Source of the DNA: Auanema rhodensis
Taxonomy: Eukaryota > Nematoda > Chromadorea > Rhabditida > Rhabditidae
NCBI GenBank assembly: GCA_964057225.1
Contig: OZ059895.1
Coordinates: 23,694,688-23,758,687, forward strand
Reading direction: 5' to 3'
Length of the DNA stretch: 64,000 bases
Position 1 is the stretch's first letter. Each line of letters starts with the position of its first letter. A program made the position numbers and the translations under genes. The notes under the pieces were generated by a model. The model saw nothing but the letters and a program-made list of their open reading frames with translations. It had not been told where the DNA came from and made no database searches. Positions 37,244-50,613 of this stretch are shown in pieces.

Positions 37244-38651
37244 CCATGTCCATATTAGTCTAAAAACAAATTTTTATTGATATTGGTTCATGGTAACCAT
37301 GACTTTGAAATTTACGTGAACTTTAATTTATGCTAATTAAATGTACACGTGATGTGCACTTGGTATGCAACTCGCTTCACGTGAAAGATAAAGAGATGCG
37401 GTTTTCAAAATTAGATTCCCCATGTCCATATTAGTCTAAAAACAAATTTTTATTGATATTGGTTCATGGTAACCATGACTTTGAAATTTACGTGAACTTC
37501 AATTTATGCTAATTAAATGTACACGTGATGTGCACTTGGTATGTAACTCGCTTCACGTGAAAGATAAAGAGATGCGGTTTTCAAAATTAGATTCCCCATG
37601 TCCATATTAGTCTAAAAACAAATTTTTATTGATATTGGTTCATGGTAACCATGACTTTGAAATTTACGTGAACTTTACTTTATGCTAATTAAATGTACAC
37701 GTGATGTGCACTTGGTATGTAACTCGCTTCACGTGAAAGATAAAGAGATGCGGTTTTCAAAATTAGATTCCCCATGTCCATATTAGTCTAAAAACAAATT
37801 TTTATTGATATTAGTTCATGGTAACCATGACTTTGAAATTTACGTGAACTTTAATTTATGCTAATTAAATGTACACGTGATGTGCACTTGGTATGTAACT
37901 CGCTTCACGTGAAAGATAAAGAGATGCGGTTTTCAAAATTAGATTCCCCATGTCCATATTAGTCTAAAAACAAATTTTTATTGATATTGGTTCATGGCAA
38001 CCATGACTTTGAAATTTACGTGAACTTTAATTTATGCTAATTAAATGTACACGTGATGTGCACTTGGTATGTAACTCGCTTCACGTGAAAGATAAAGAGA
38101 TGCGGTTTTCAAAATTAGATTCCCCATGTCCATATTAGTCTAAAAACAAATTTTTATTGATATTGGTTCATGGCAACCATGACTTTGAAATTTACGTGAA
38201 CTTTAATTTATGCTAATTAAATGTACACGTGATGTGCACTTGGTATGTAACTCGCTTCACGTGAAAGATAAAGAGATGCGGTTTTCAAAATTAGATTCCC
38301 CATGTCCATATTAGTCTAAAAACAAATTTTTATTGATATTGGTTCATGGTAACCATGACTTTGAAATTTACGTGAACTTTAATTTATGCTAATTAAATGT
38401 ACACGTGATGTGCACTTGGTATGTAACTCGCTTCACGTGAAAGATAAAGAGATGCGGTTTTCAAAATTAGATTCCCCATGTCCATATTAGTCTAAAAACA
38501 AATTTTTATTGATATTGGTTCATGGTAACCATGACTTTGAAATTTACGTGAACTTTAATTTATGCTAATTAAATGTACACGTGATGTGCACTTGGTATGT
38601 AACTCGCTTCACGTGAAAGATAAAGAGATGCGGTTTTCAAAATTAGATTCC
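37244..38651 (+). repeat. Marker cassette 2 and GGCAACC pair
   Basis: TATGCAACTCG (37,365), CTTCAATTT, TTTACTTTATG and AGTTC follow each other as in cassette 1, offset by 8,798 bp (50 monomers minus two one-base losses). The block then jumps to two adjacent GGCAACC units at 37,948 and 38,124 and two plain units, whereas cassettes 1, 3 and 5 continue with CGTTC. Confidence 0.85.
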
Positions 38652-40411
38652 CCATGTCCATATTAGTCTAAAAACAAATTTTTATTGATATTGGTTCATG
38701 GTAACCATGACTTTGAATTTTACGTGAACTTTAATTTATGCTAATTAAATGTACACGTGATGTGCACTTGGTATGTAACTCGCTTCACGTGAAAGATAAA
38801 GAGATGCGGTTTTCAAAATTAGATTCCCCATGTCCATATTAGTCTAAAAACAAATTTTTATTGATATTGGTTCATGGTAACCATGACTTTGAAATTTACG
38901 TGAACTTTAATTTATGCTAATTAAATGTACACGTGATGTGCACTTGGTATGTAACTCGCTTCACGTGAAAGATAAAGAGATGCGGTTTTCAAAATTAGAT
39001 TCCCCATGTCCATATTAGTCTAAAAACAAATTTTTTTTGATATTGGTTCATGGTAACCATGACTTTGAAATTTATGTGAACTTTAATTTATGCTAATTAA
39101 ATGTACACGTGATGTGCACTTGGTATGTAACTCGCTTCACGTGAAAGATAAAGAGATGCGGTTTTCAAAATTAGATTCCCCATGTCCATATTAGTCTAAA
39201 AACAAATTTTTATTGATATTGGTTCATGGTAACCATGACTTTGAAATTTACGTGAACTTTAATTTATGCTAATTAAATGTACACGTGATGTGCACTTGGT
39301 ATGTAACTCGCTTCACGTGAAAGATAAAGAGATGCGGTTTTCAAAATTAGATTCCCCATGTCCATATTAGTCTAAAAACAAATTTTTATTGATATTGGTT
39401 CATGGTAACCATGACTTTGAAATTTATGTGAACTTTAATTTATGCTAATTAAATGTACACGTGATGTGCACTTGGTATGTAACTCGCTTCACGTGAAAGA
39501 TAAAGAGATGCGGTTTTCAAAATTAGATTCCCCATGTCCATATTAGTCTAAAAACAAATTTTTATTGATATTAGTTCATGGTAACCATGACTTTGAAATT
39601 TACGTGAACTTTAATTTATGCTAATTAAATGTACACGTGATGTGCACTTGGTATGTAACTCGCTTCACGTGAAAGATAAAGAGATGCGGTTTTCAAAATT
39701 AGATTCCCCATGTCCATATTAGTCTAAAAACAAATTTTTATTGATATTGGTTCATGGTAACCATGACTTTGAAATTTACGTGAACTTTAATTTATGCTAA
39801 TTAAATGTACACGTGATGTGCACTTGGTATGTAACTCGCTTCACGTGAAAGATAAAGAGATGCGGTTTTCAAAATTAGATTCCCCATGTCCATATTAGTC
39901 TAAAAACAAATTTTTATTAATATTAGTTCATGGTAACCATGACTTTGAAATTTACGTGAACTTTAATTTATGCTAATTAAATGTACACGTGATGTGCACT
40001 TGGTATGTAACTCGCTTCACGTGAAAGATAAAGAGATGCGGTTTTCAAAATTAGATTCCCCATGTCCATATTAGTCTAAAAACAAATTTTTATTGATATT
40101 GGTTCATGGTAACCATGACTTTGAAATTTACGTGAACTTTAATTTATGCTAATTAAATGTACACGTGATGTGCACTTGGTATGTAACTCGCTTCACGTGA
40201 AAGATAAAGAGATGCGGTTTTCAAAATTAGATTCCCCATGTCCATATTAGTCTAAAAACAAATTTTTTTTGATATTGGTTCATGGTAACCATGACTTTGA
40301 AATTTACGTGAACTTTAATTTATGCTAATTAAATGTACACGTGATGTGCACTTGGTATGTAACTCGCTTCACGTGAAAGATAAAGAGATGCGGTTTTCAA
40401 AATTAGATTCC
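38652..40411 (+). repeat. 10-monomer higher-order unit, copy 3
   Basis: This matches 33,900-35,659 at an offset of 4,752 bp (27 monomers), with GAATTTT, TTTTTTTTGA/TTATGTGAAC, TTATGTGAAC, AGTTC, AGTTC and the final TTTTTTTTGA in place. It lacks GGTTCTCA in the third unit and has a private TTATTAATATT near 39,914. It is separated from copies 1 and 2, so it was moved or left behind by a separate event. Confidence 0.88.
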
Positions 40412-41115
40412 CCATGTCCATATTAGTCTAAAAACAAATTTTTATTGATATTGGTTCATGGTAACCATGACTTTGAAATTTACGTGAACTTTAATTTATG
40501 CTAATTAAATGTACACGTGATGTGCACTTGGTATGTAACTCGCTTCACGTGAAAGATAAAGAGATGCGGTTTTCAAAATTAGATTCCCCATGTCCATATT
40601 AGTCTAAAAACAAATTTTTATTGATATTGGTTCATGGTAACCATGACTTTGAAATTTATGTGAACTTTAATTTATGCTAATTAAATGTACACGTGATGTG
40701 CACTTGGTATGTAACTCGCTTCACGTGAAAGATAAAGAGATGCGGTTTTCAAAATTAGATTCCCCATGTCCATATTAGTCTAAAAACAAATTTTTATTGA
40801 TATTAGTTCATGGTAACCATGACTTTGAAATTTACGTGAACTTTAATTTATGCTAATTAAATGTACACGTGATGTGCACTTGGTATGTAACTCGCTTCAC
40901 GTGAAAGATAAAGAGATGCGGTTTTCAAAATTAGATTCCCCATGTCCATATTAGTCTAAAAACAAATTTTTATTGATATTGGTTCATGGTAACCATGACT
41001 TTGAAATTTACGTGAACTTTAATTTATGCTAATTAAATGTACACGTGATGTGCACTTGGTATGCAACTCGCTTCACGTGAAAGATAAAGAGATGCGGTTT
41101 TCAAAATTAGATTCC
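40412..41115 (+). repeat. Four linker monomers ending in the TATGCAACTCG unit
   Basis: The order is GTTC, TTATGTGAAC, AGTTC, TATGCAACTCG (41,061). It joins the 10-monomer family to the marker cassette. The TATGCAACTCG change lies 3,696 bp (21 monomers) from that of cassette 2 and 4,926 bp from that at 45,989. Confidence 0.8.
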
Positions 41116-42523
41116 CCATGTCCATATTAGTCTAAAAACAAATTTTTATTGATATTGGTTCATGGTAACCATGACTTTGAAATTTACGTGAACTTCAATT
41201 TATGCTAATTAAATGTACACGTGATGTGCACTTGGTATGTAACTCGCTTCACGTGAAAGATAAAGAGATGCGGTTTTCAAAATTAGATTCCCCATGTCCA
41301 TATTAGTCTAAAAACAAATTTTTATTGATATTGGTTCATGGTAACCATGACTTTGAAATTTACGTGAACTTTACTTTATGCTAATTAAATGTACACGTGA
41401 TGTGCACTTGGTATGTAACTCGCTTCACGTGAAAGATAAAGAGATGCGGTTTTCAAAATTAGATTCCCCATGTCCATATTAGTCTAAAAACAAATTTTTA
41501 TTGATATTAGTTCATGGTAACCATGACTTTGAAATTTACGTGAACTTTAATTTATGCTAATTAAATGTACACGTGATGTGCACTTGGTATGTAACTCGCT
41601 TCACGTGAAATATGAAGAGATGCGGTTTTCAAAATTAGATTCCCCATGTCCATATTAGTCTAAAAACAAATTTTTATTGATATTCGTTCATGGTAACCAT
41701 GACTTTGAAATTTACGTGAACTTTAATTTATGCTAATTAAATGTACACGTGATGTGCACTTGGTATGTAACTCGCTTCACGTGAAAGATAAAGAGATGCG
41801 GTTTTCAAAATTAGATTCCCCATGTCCATATTAGTCTAAAAACAAATTTTTATTGATATTGGTGCATGGTAACCATGACTTTGAAATTTACGTGAACTTT
41901 AATTTATGCTAATTAAATGTACACATGATGTGCACTTGGTATGTAACTCGCTTCACGTGAAAGATAAAGAGATGCGGTTTTCAAAATTAGATTCCCCATG
42001 TCCATATTAGTCTAAAAACAAATTTTTATTGATATTGGTTCATGGTAACCATGACTTTGAAATTTACGTGAACTTTAATTTATGCTAATTAAATGTACAC
42101 GTGATGTGCACTTGGTATGTAACTCGCTTCACGTGAAAGATGAAGAGATGCGGTTTTCAAAATTAGATTCCCCATGTCCATATTAGTCTAAAAACAAATT
42201 TTTATTGATATTGGTTCATGGTAACCATGACTTTGAAATTTACGTGAACTTTAATTTATGCTAATTAAATGTACACGTGATGTGCACTTGGTATGTAACT
42301 CGCTTCACGTGAAAGATAAAGAGATGCGGTTTTCAAAATTAGATTCCTCATGTCCATATTAGTCTAAAAACAAATTTTTATTGATATTAGTTCATGGTAA
42401 CCATGACTTTGAAATTTACGTGAACTTTAATTTATGCTAATTAAATGTACACGTGATGTGCACTTGGTATGTAACTCGCTTCACGTGAAAGATAAAGAGA
42501 TGCGGTTTTCAAAATTAGATTCC
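41116..42523 (+). repeat. 8-monomer higher-order unit, copy 1 (1,408 bp)
   Basis: Markers are CTTCAATTT; TTTACTTTATG; AGTTC with AATATGAAGAG; CGTTC; GTGC with ACACATGATG (41,921); GTTC with GATGAAGAG; GTTC; and CCTCATG with AGTTC. The first seven recur directly downstream, with ACACATGATG exactly 1,408 bp later. The AATATGAAG form is private to this copy. Confidence 0.9.
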
Positions 42524-45337
42524 CCATGTCCATATTAGTCTAAAAACAAATTTTTATTGATATTGGTTCATGGTAACCATGACTTTGAAATTTACGTGAA
42601 CTTCAATTTATGCTAATTAAATGTACACGTGATGTGCACTTGGTATGTAACTCGCTTCACGTGAAAGATAAAGAGATGCGGTTTTCAAAATTAGATTCCC
42701 CATGTCCATATTAGTCTAAAAACAAATTTTTATTGATATTGGTTCATGGTAACCATGACTTTGAAATTTACGTGAACTTTACTTTATGCTAATTAAATGT
42801 ACACGTGATGTGCACTTGGTATGTAACTCGCTTCACGTGAAAGATAAAGAGATGCGGTTTTCAAAATTAGATTCCCCATGTCCATATTAGTCTAAAAACA
42901 AATTTTTATTGATATTAGTTCATGGTAACCATGACTTTGAAATTTACGTGAACTTTAATTTATGCTAATTAAATGTACACGTGATGTGCACTTGGTATGT
43001 AACTCGCTTCACGTGAAAGATGAAGAGATGCGGTTTTCAAAATTAGATTCCCCATGTCCATATTAGTCTAAAAACAAATTTTTATTGATATTCGTTCATG
43101 GTAACCATGACTTTGAAATTTACGTGAACTTTAATTTATGCTAATTAAATGTACACGTGATGTGCACTTGGTATGTAACTCGCTTCACGTGAAAGATAAA
43201 GAGATGCGGTTTTCAAAATTAGATTCCCCATGTCCATATTAGTCTAAAAACAAATTTTTATTGATATTGGTGCATGGTAACCATGACTTTGAAATTTACG
43301 TGAACTTTAATTTATGCTAATTAAATGTACACATGATGTGCACTTGGTATGTAACTCGCTTCACGTGAAAGATAAAGAGATGCGGTTTTCAAAATTAGAT
43401 TCCCCATGTCCATATTAGTCTAAAAACAAATTTTTATTGATATTGGTTCATGGTAACCATGACTTTGAAATTTACGTGAACTTTAATTTATGCTAATTAA
43501 ATGTACACGTGATGTGCACTTGGTATGTAACTCGCTTCACGTGAAAGATGAAGAGATGCGGTTTTCAAAATTAGATTCCCCATGTCCATATTAGTCTAAA
43601 AACAAATTTTTATTGATATTGGTTCATGGTAACCATGACTTTGAAATTTACGTGAACTTTAATTTATGCTAATTAAATGTACACGTGATGTGCACTTGGT
43701 ATGTAACTCGCTTCACGTGAAAGATAAAGAGATGCGGTTTTCAAAATTAGATTCCCCATGTCCATATTAGTCTAAAAACAAATTTTTATTGATATTGGTT
43801 CATGGTAACCATGACTTTGAAATTTACGTGAACTTTAATTTATGCTAATTAAATGTACACGTGATGTGCACTTGGTATGTAACTCGCTTCACGTGAAAGA
43901 TAAAGAGATGCGGTTTTCAAAATTAGATTCCCCATGTCCATATTAGTCTAAAAACAAATTTTTATTGATATTGGTGCATGGTAACCATGACTTTGAAATT
44001 TACGTGAACTTTAATTTATGCTAATTAAATGTACACGTGATGTGCACTTGGTATGTAACTCGCTTCACGTGAAAGATGAAGAGATGCGGTTTTCAAAATT
44101 AGATTCCCCATGTCCATATTAGTCTAAAAAAAAATTTTATTGATATTGGTTCATGGTAACCATGACTTTGAAATTTACGTGAACTTTAATTTATGCTAAT
44201 TAAATGTACACGTGATGTGCACTTGGTATGTAACTCGCTTCACGTGAAAGATGAAAAGATGCGGTTTTCAAAATTAGATTCCCCATGTCCATATAAGTCT
44301 AAAAAAAAATTTTATTGATATTGGTTCATGGTAACCATGACTTGGAAATTTACGTGAACTTTAATTTATGCTAATTAAATGTACACGTGATGTGCACTTG
44401 GTATGTAACTCGCTTCACGTGAAAGATAAAGAGATGCGGTTTTCAAAATTAGATTCCCCATGTCCATATTAGTCTAAAAACAAATTTTTATTGATATTGG
44501 TTCATGGTAACCATGACTTTGAATTTTACGTGAACTTTAATTTATGCTAATTAAATGTACACGTGATGTGCTCTTGGTATGTAACTCGCTTCACGTGAAA
44601 GATAAAGAGATGCGGTTTTCAAAATTAGATTCCCCATGTCCATATTAGTCTAAAAACAAATTTTTATTGATATTGGTGCATGGTAACCATGACTTTGAAA
44701 TTTACGTGAACTTTAATTTATGCTAATTAAATGTACACGTGATGTGCACTTGGTATGTAACTCGCTTCACGTGAAAGATAAAGAGATGCGGTTTTCAAAA
44801 TTAGATTCCCCATGTCCATATTAGTCTAAAAACAAATTTTTATTGATATTGGTTCATGGTAACCATGACTTTGAAATTTACGTGAACTTTAATTTATGCT
44901 AATTAAATGTACACGTGATGTGCACTTGGTATGTAACTCGCTTCACGTGAAAGATAAAGAGATGCGGTTTTCAAAATTAGATTCCCCATGTCCATATTAG
45001 TCTAAAAACAAATTTTTATTGATATTGGTGCATGGTAACCATGACTTTGAAAATTACGTGAACTTTAATTTATGCTAATTAAATGTACACGTGATGTGCA
45101 CTTGGTATGTAACTCGCTTCACGTGAAAGATAAAGAGATGCGGTTTTCAAAATTAGATTCCCCATGTCCATATTAGTCTAAAAACAAATTTTTATTGATA
45201 TTGGTTCATGGTAACCATGACTTTGAAATTTACGTGAACTTTAATTTATGCTAATTAAATGTACACGTGATGTGCACTTGGTATGTAACTCGCTTCACGT
45301 GAAAGATAAAGAGATGCGGTTTTCAAAATTAGATTCC
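42524..45337 (+). repeat. 16-monomer block P, copy 1 (2,814 bp)
   Basis: It begins as copy 2 of the 8-monomer unit (CTTCAATTT to GATGAAGAG) and continues with GTTC, GTTC, GTGC/GATGAAGAG, two 175-bp poly-A units (the first with GATGAAAAG, the second with CTTGGAAA), GAATTTT/GTGCTCTTGG, GTGC, GTTC, GTGC with GAAAATTAC, and GTTC. All of this recurs at 46,042-48,855, offset by 3,518 bp. The second poly-A unit has a private ATAAGTCT near 44,293. Confidence 0.93.
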
Positions 45338-46041
45338 CCATGTCCATATTAGTCTAAAAACAAATTTTTATTGATATTGCTTCATGGTAACCATGACTTT
45401 GAAATTTACGTGAACTTTAATTTATGCTAATTAAATGTACAAGTGATGTGCACTTGGTATGTAACTCGCTTCACGTGAAAGATGAAGAGATGCGGTTTTC
45501 AAAATTAGATTCCCCATGTCCATATTAGTCTAAAAACAAATTTTTATTGATATTGGTTCATGGTAACCATGACTTTGAAATTTACGTGAACTTTAATTTA
45601 TGCTAATTAAATGTACACGTGATGTGCACTTGGTATGTAACTCGCTTCACGTGAAAGATAAAGAGATGCGGTTTTCAAAATTAGATTCCTCATGTCCATA
45701 TTAGTCTAAAAACAAATTTTTATTGATATTAGTTCATGGTAACCATGACTTTGAAATTTACGTGAACTTTAATTTATGCTAATTAAATGTACACGTGATG
45801 TGCACTTGGTATGTAACTCGCTTCACGTGAAAGATAAAGAGATGCGGTTTTCAAAATTAGATTCCCCATGTCCATATTAGTCTAAAAACAAATTTTTATT
45901 GATATTGGTTCATGGTAACCATGACTTTGAAATTTACGTGAACTTTAATTTATGCTAATTAAATGTACACGTGATGTGCACTTGGTATGCAACTCGCTTC
46001 ACGTGAAAGATAAAGAGATGCGGTTTTCAAAATTAGATTCC
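45338..46041 (+). repeat. Four monomers joining the two copies of block P
   Basis: Markers are GCTTC with ACAAGTGATG and GATGAAGAG; GTTC; CCTCATG with AGTTC (as at 42,345); and TATGCAACTCG (45,987). The last two units are what precede CTTCAATTT elsewhere, so block P plus these four units forms one 20-monomer period of about 3.52 kb. Confidence 0.85.
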
Positions 46042-48855
46042 CCATGTCCATATTAGTCTAAAAACAAATTTTTATTGATATTGGTTCATGGTAACCATGA
46101 CTTTGAAATTTACGTGAACTTCAATTTATGCTAATTAAATGTACACGTGATGTGCACTTGGTATGTAACTCGCTTCACGTGAAAGATAAAGAGATGCGGT
46201 TTTCAAAATTAGATTCCCCATGTCCATATTAGTCTAAAAACAAATTTTTATTGATATTGGTTCATGGTAACCATGACTTTGAAATTTACGTGAACTTTAC
46301 TTTATGCTAATTAAATGTACACGTGATGTGCACTTGGTATGTAACTCGCTTCACGTGAAAGATAAAGAGATGCGGTTTTCAAAATTAGATTCCCCATGTC
46401 CATATTAGTCTAAAAACAAATTTTTATTGATATTAGTTCATGGTAACCATGACTTTGAAATTTACGTGAACTTTAATTTATGCTAATTAAATGTACACGT
46501 GATGTGCACTTGGTATGTAACTCGCTTCACGTGAAAGATGAAGAGATGCGGTTTTCAAAATTAGATTCCCCATGTCCATATTAGTCTAAAAACAAATTTT
46601 TATTGATATTCGTTCATGGTAACCATGACTTTGAAATTTACGTGAACTTTAATTTATGCTAATTAAATGTACACGTGATGTGCACTTGGTATGTAACTCG
46701 CTTCACGTGAAAGATAAAGAGATGCGGTTTTCAAAATTAGATTCCCCATGTCCATATTAGTCTAAAAACAAATTTTTATTGATATTGGTGCATGGTAACC
46801 ATGACTTTGAAATTTACGTGAACTTTAATTTATGCTAATTAAATGTACACATGATGTGCACTTGGTATGTAACTCGCTTCACGTGAAAGATAAAGAGATG
46901 CGGTTTTCAAAATTAGATTCCCCATGTCCATATTAGTCTAAAAACAAATTTTTATTGATATTGGTTCATGGTAACCATGACTTTGAAATTTACGTGAACT
47001 TTAATTTATGCTAATTAAATGTACACGTGATGTGCACTTGGTATGTAACTCGCTTCACGTGAAAGATGAAGAGATGCGGTTTTCAAAATTAGATTCCCCA
47101 TGTCCATATTAGTCTAAAAACAAATTTTTATTGATATTGGTTCATGGTAACCATGACTTTGAAATTTACGTGAACTTTAATTTATGCTAATTAAATGTAC
47201 ACGTGATGTGCACTTGGTATGTAACTCGCTTCACGTGAAAGATAAAGAGATGCGGTTTTCAAAATTAGATTCCCCATGTCCATATTAGTCTAAAAACAAA
47301 TTTTTATTGATATTGGTTCATGGTAACCATGACTTTGAAATTTACGTGAACTTTAATTTATGCTAATTAAATGTACACGTGATGTGCACTTGGTATGTAA
47401 CTCGCTTCACGTGAAAGATAAAGAGATGCGGTTTTCAAAATTAGATTCCCCATGTCCATATTAGTCTAAAAACAAATTTTTATTGATATTGGTGCATGGT
47501 AACCATGACTTTGAAATTTACGTGAACTTTAATTTATGCTAATTAAATGTACACGTGATGTGCACTTGGTATGTAACTCGCTTCACGTGAAAGATGAAGA
47601 GATGCGGTTTTCAAAATTAGATTCCCCATGTCCATATTAGTCTAAAAAAAAATTTTATTGATATTGGTTCATGGTAACCATGACTTTGAAATTTACGTGA
47701 ACTTTAATTTATGCTAATTAAATGTACACGTGATGTGCACTTGGTATGTAACTCGCTTCACGTGAAAGATGAAAAGATGCGGTTTTCAAAATTAGATTCC
47801 CCATGTCCATATTAGTCTAAAAAAAAATTTTATTGATATTGGTTCATGGTAACCATGACTTGGAAATTTACGTGAACTTTAATTTATGCTAATTAAATGT
47901 ACACGTGATGTGCACTTGGTATGTAACTCGCTTCACGTGAAAGATAAAGAGATGCGGTTTTCAAAATTAGATTCCCCATGTCCATATTAGTCTAAAAACA
48001 AATTTTTATTGATATTGGTTCATGGTAACCATGACTTTGAATTTTACGTGAACTTTAATTTATGCTAATTAAATGTACACGTGATGTGCTCTTGGTATGT
48101 AACTCGCTTCACGTGAAAGATAAAGAGATGCGGTTTTCAAAATTAGATTCCCCATGTCCATATTAGTCTAAAAACAAATTTTTATTGATATTGGTGCATG
48201 GTAACCATGACTTTGAAATTTACGTGAACTTTAATTTATGCTAATTAAATGTACACGTGATGTGCACTTGGTATGTAACTCGCTTCACGTGAAAGATAAA
48301 GAGATGCGGTTTTCAAAATTAGATTCCCCATGTCCATATTAGTCTAAAAACAAATTTTTATTGATATTGGTTCATGGTAACCATGACTTTGAAATTTACG
48401 TGAACTTTAATTTATGCTAATTAAATGTACACGTGATGTGCACTTGGTATGTAACTCGCTTCACGTGAAAGATAAAGAGATGCGGTTTTCAAAATTAGAT
48501 TCCCCATGTCCATATTAGTCTAAAAACAAATTTTTATTGATATTGGTGCATGGTAACCATGACTTTGAAAATTACGTGAACTTTAATTTATGCTAATTAA
48601 ATGTACACGTGATGTGCACTTGGTATGTAACTCGCTTCACGTGAAAGATAAAGAGATGCGGTTTTCAAAATTAGATTCCCCATGTCCATATTAGTCTAAA
48701 AACAAATTTTTATTGATATTGGTTCATGGTAACCATGACTTTGAAATTTACGTGAACTTTAATTTATGCTAATTAAATGTACACGTGATGTGCACTTGGT
48801 ATGTAACTCGCTTCACGTGAAAGATAAAGAGATGCGGTTTTCAAAATTAGATTCC
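46042..48855 (+). repeat. 16-monomer block P, copy 2
   Basis: It matches 42,524-45,337 unit by unit, including ACACATGATG (46,847), both 175-bp poly-A units, CTTGGAAA, GTGCTCTTGG and GAAAATTAC. Both copies are 2,814 bp. Past 48,855 the next unit has CTCGATTC rather than the GCTTC/ACAAGTG unit at 45,338, so the 20-monomer period is not completed a second time. Confidence 0.93.
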
Positions 48856-50613
48856 CCATGTCCATATTAGTCTAAAAACAAATTTTTATTGATATTGGTT
48901 CATGGTAACCATGACTTTGAAATTTACGTGAACTTTAATTTATGCTAATTAAATGTACACGTGATGTGCACTTGGTATGTAACTCGATTCACGTGAAAGA
49001 TAAAGAGATGCGGTTTTCAAAATTAGATTCCCCATGTCCATATTAGTCTAAAAACAAATTTTTATTGATATTGGTTCATGGTAACCATGACTTTGAAATT
49101 TACGTGAACTTTAATTTATGCTAATTAAATGTACACGTGATGTGCACTTGGTATGTAACTCGCTTCACGTGAAAGATAAAGAGATGCGGTTTTCAAAATT
49201 AGATTCCCCATGTCCATATTAGTCTAAAAACAAATTTTTATTGATATTGGTGCATGGTAACCATGACTTTGAAATTTACGTGAACTTTAATTTATGCTAA
49301 TTAAATGTACACGTGATGTGCACTTGGTATGTAACTCGCTTCACGTGAAAGATGAAGAGATGCGGTTTTCAAAATTAGATTCCCCATGTCCATATTAGTC
49401 TAAAAAAAAATTTTATTGATATTGGTTCATGGTAACCATGACTTTGAAATTTACGTGAACTTTAATTTATGCTAATTAAATGTACACGTGATGTGCACTT
49501 GGTATGTAACTCGCTTCACGTGAAAGATAAAGAGATGCGGTTTTCAAAATTAGATTCCCCATGTCCATATTAGTCTAAAAACAAATTTTTATTGATATTG
49601 GTGCATGGTAACCATGACTTTGAAAATTACCTGAACTTTAATTTATGCTAATTAAATGTACACGTGATGTGCACTTGGTATGTAACTCGCTTCACGTGAA
49701 AGATAAAGAGATGCGGTTTTCAAAATTAGATTCCCCATGTCCATATTAGTCTAAAAACAAATTTTTATTGATATTGGTTCATGGTAACCATGACTTTGAA
49801 ATTTACGTGAACTTTAATTTATGCTAATTAAATGTACACGTGATGTGCACTTGGTATGTAACTCGCTTCACGTGAAAGATAAAGAGATGCGGTTTTCAAA
49901 ATTAGATTCCCCATGTCCATATTAGTCTAAAAACAAATTTTTATTGATATTGGTTCATGGTAACCATGACTTTGAAATTTACGTGAACTTTAATTTATGC
50001 TAATTAAATGTACACGTGATGTGCACTTGGTATGTAACTCGATTCACGTGAAAGATAAAGAGATGCGGTTTTCAAAATTAGATTCCCCATGTCCATATTA
50101 GTCTAAAAACAAATTTTTATTGATATTGGTTCATGGTAACCATGACTTTGAAATTTACGTGAACTTTAATTTATGCTAATTAAATGTACACGTGATGTGC
50201 ACTTGGTATGTAACTCGCTTCACGTGAAAGATAAAGAGATGCGGTTTTCAAAATTAGATTCCCCATGTCCATATTAGTCTAAAAACAAATTTTTATTGAT
50301 ATTGGTGCATGGTAACCATGACTTTGAAATTTACGTGAACTTTAATTTATGCTAATTAAATGTACACGTGATGTGCACTTGGTATGTAACTCGCTTCACG
50401 TGAAAGATGAAGAGATGCGGTTTTCAAAATTAGATTCCCCATGTCCATATTAGTCTAAAAAAAAATTTTATTGATATTGGTTCATGGTAACCATGACTTT
50501 GAAATTTACGTGAACTTTAATTTATGCTAATTAAATGTACACGTGATGTGCACTTGGTATGTAACTCGCTTCACGTGAAAGATGAAAAGATGCGGTTTTC
50601 AAAATTAGATTCC
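48504..50613 (+). repeat. 6-monomer higher-order tandem (1,055 bp x 2)
   Basis: Units at 48,504-49,558 and 49,559-50,613 share the order GTGC/GAAAATTAC; GTTC; CTCGATTC; GTTC; GTGC/GATGAAGAG; 175-bp poly-A unit. CTCGATTC recurs 1,055 bp apart. Copy 2 has a private TTACCTGAAC near 49,628 and its poly-A unit bears GATGAAAAG. The first two units also belong to the end of block P copy 2. Confidence 0.92.
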
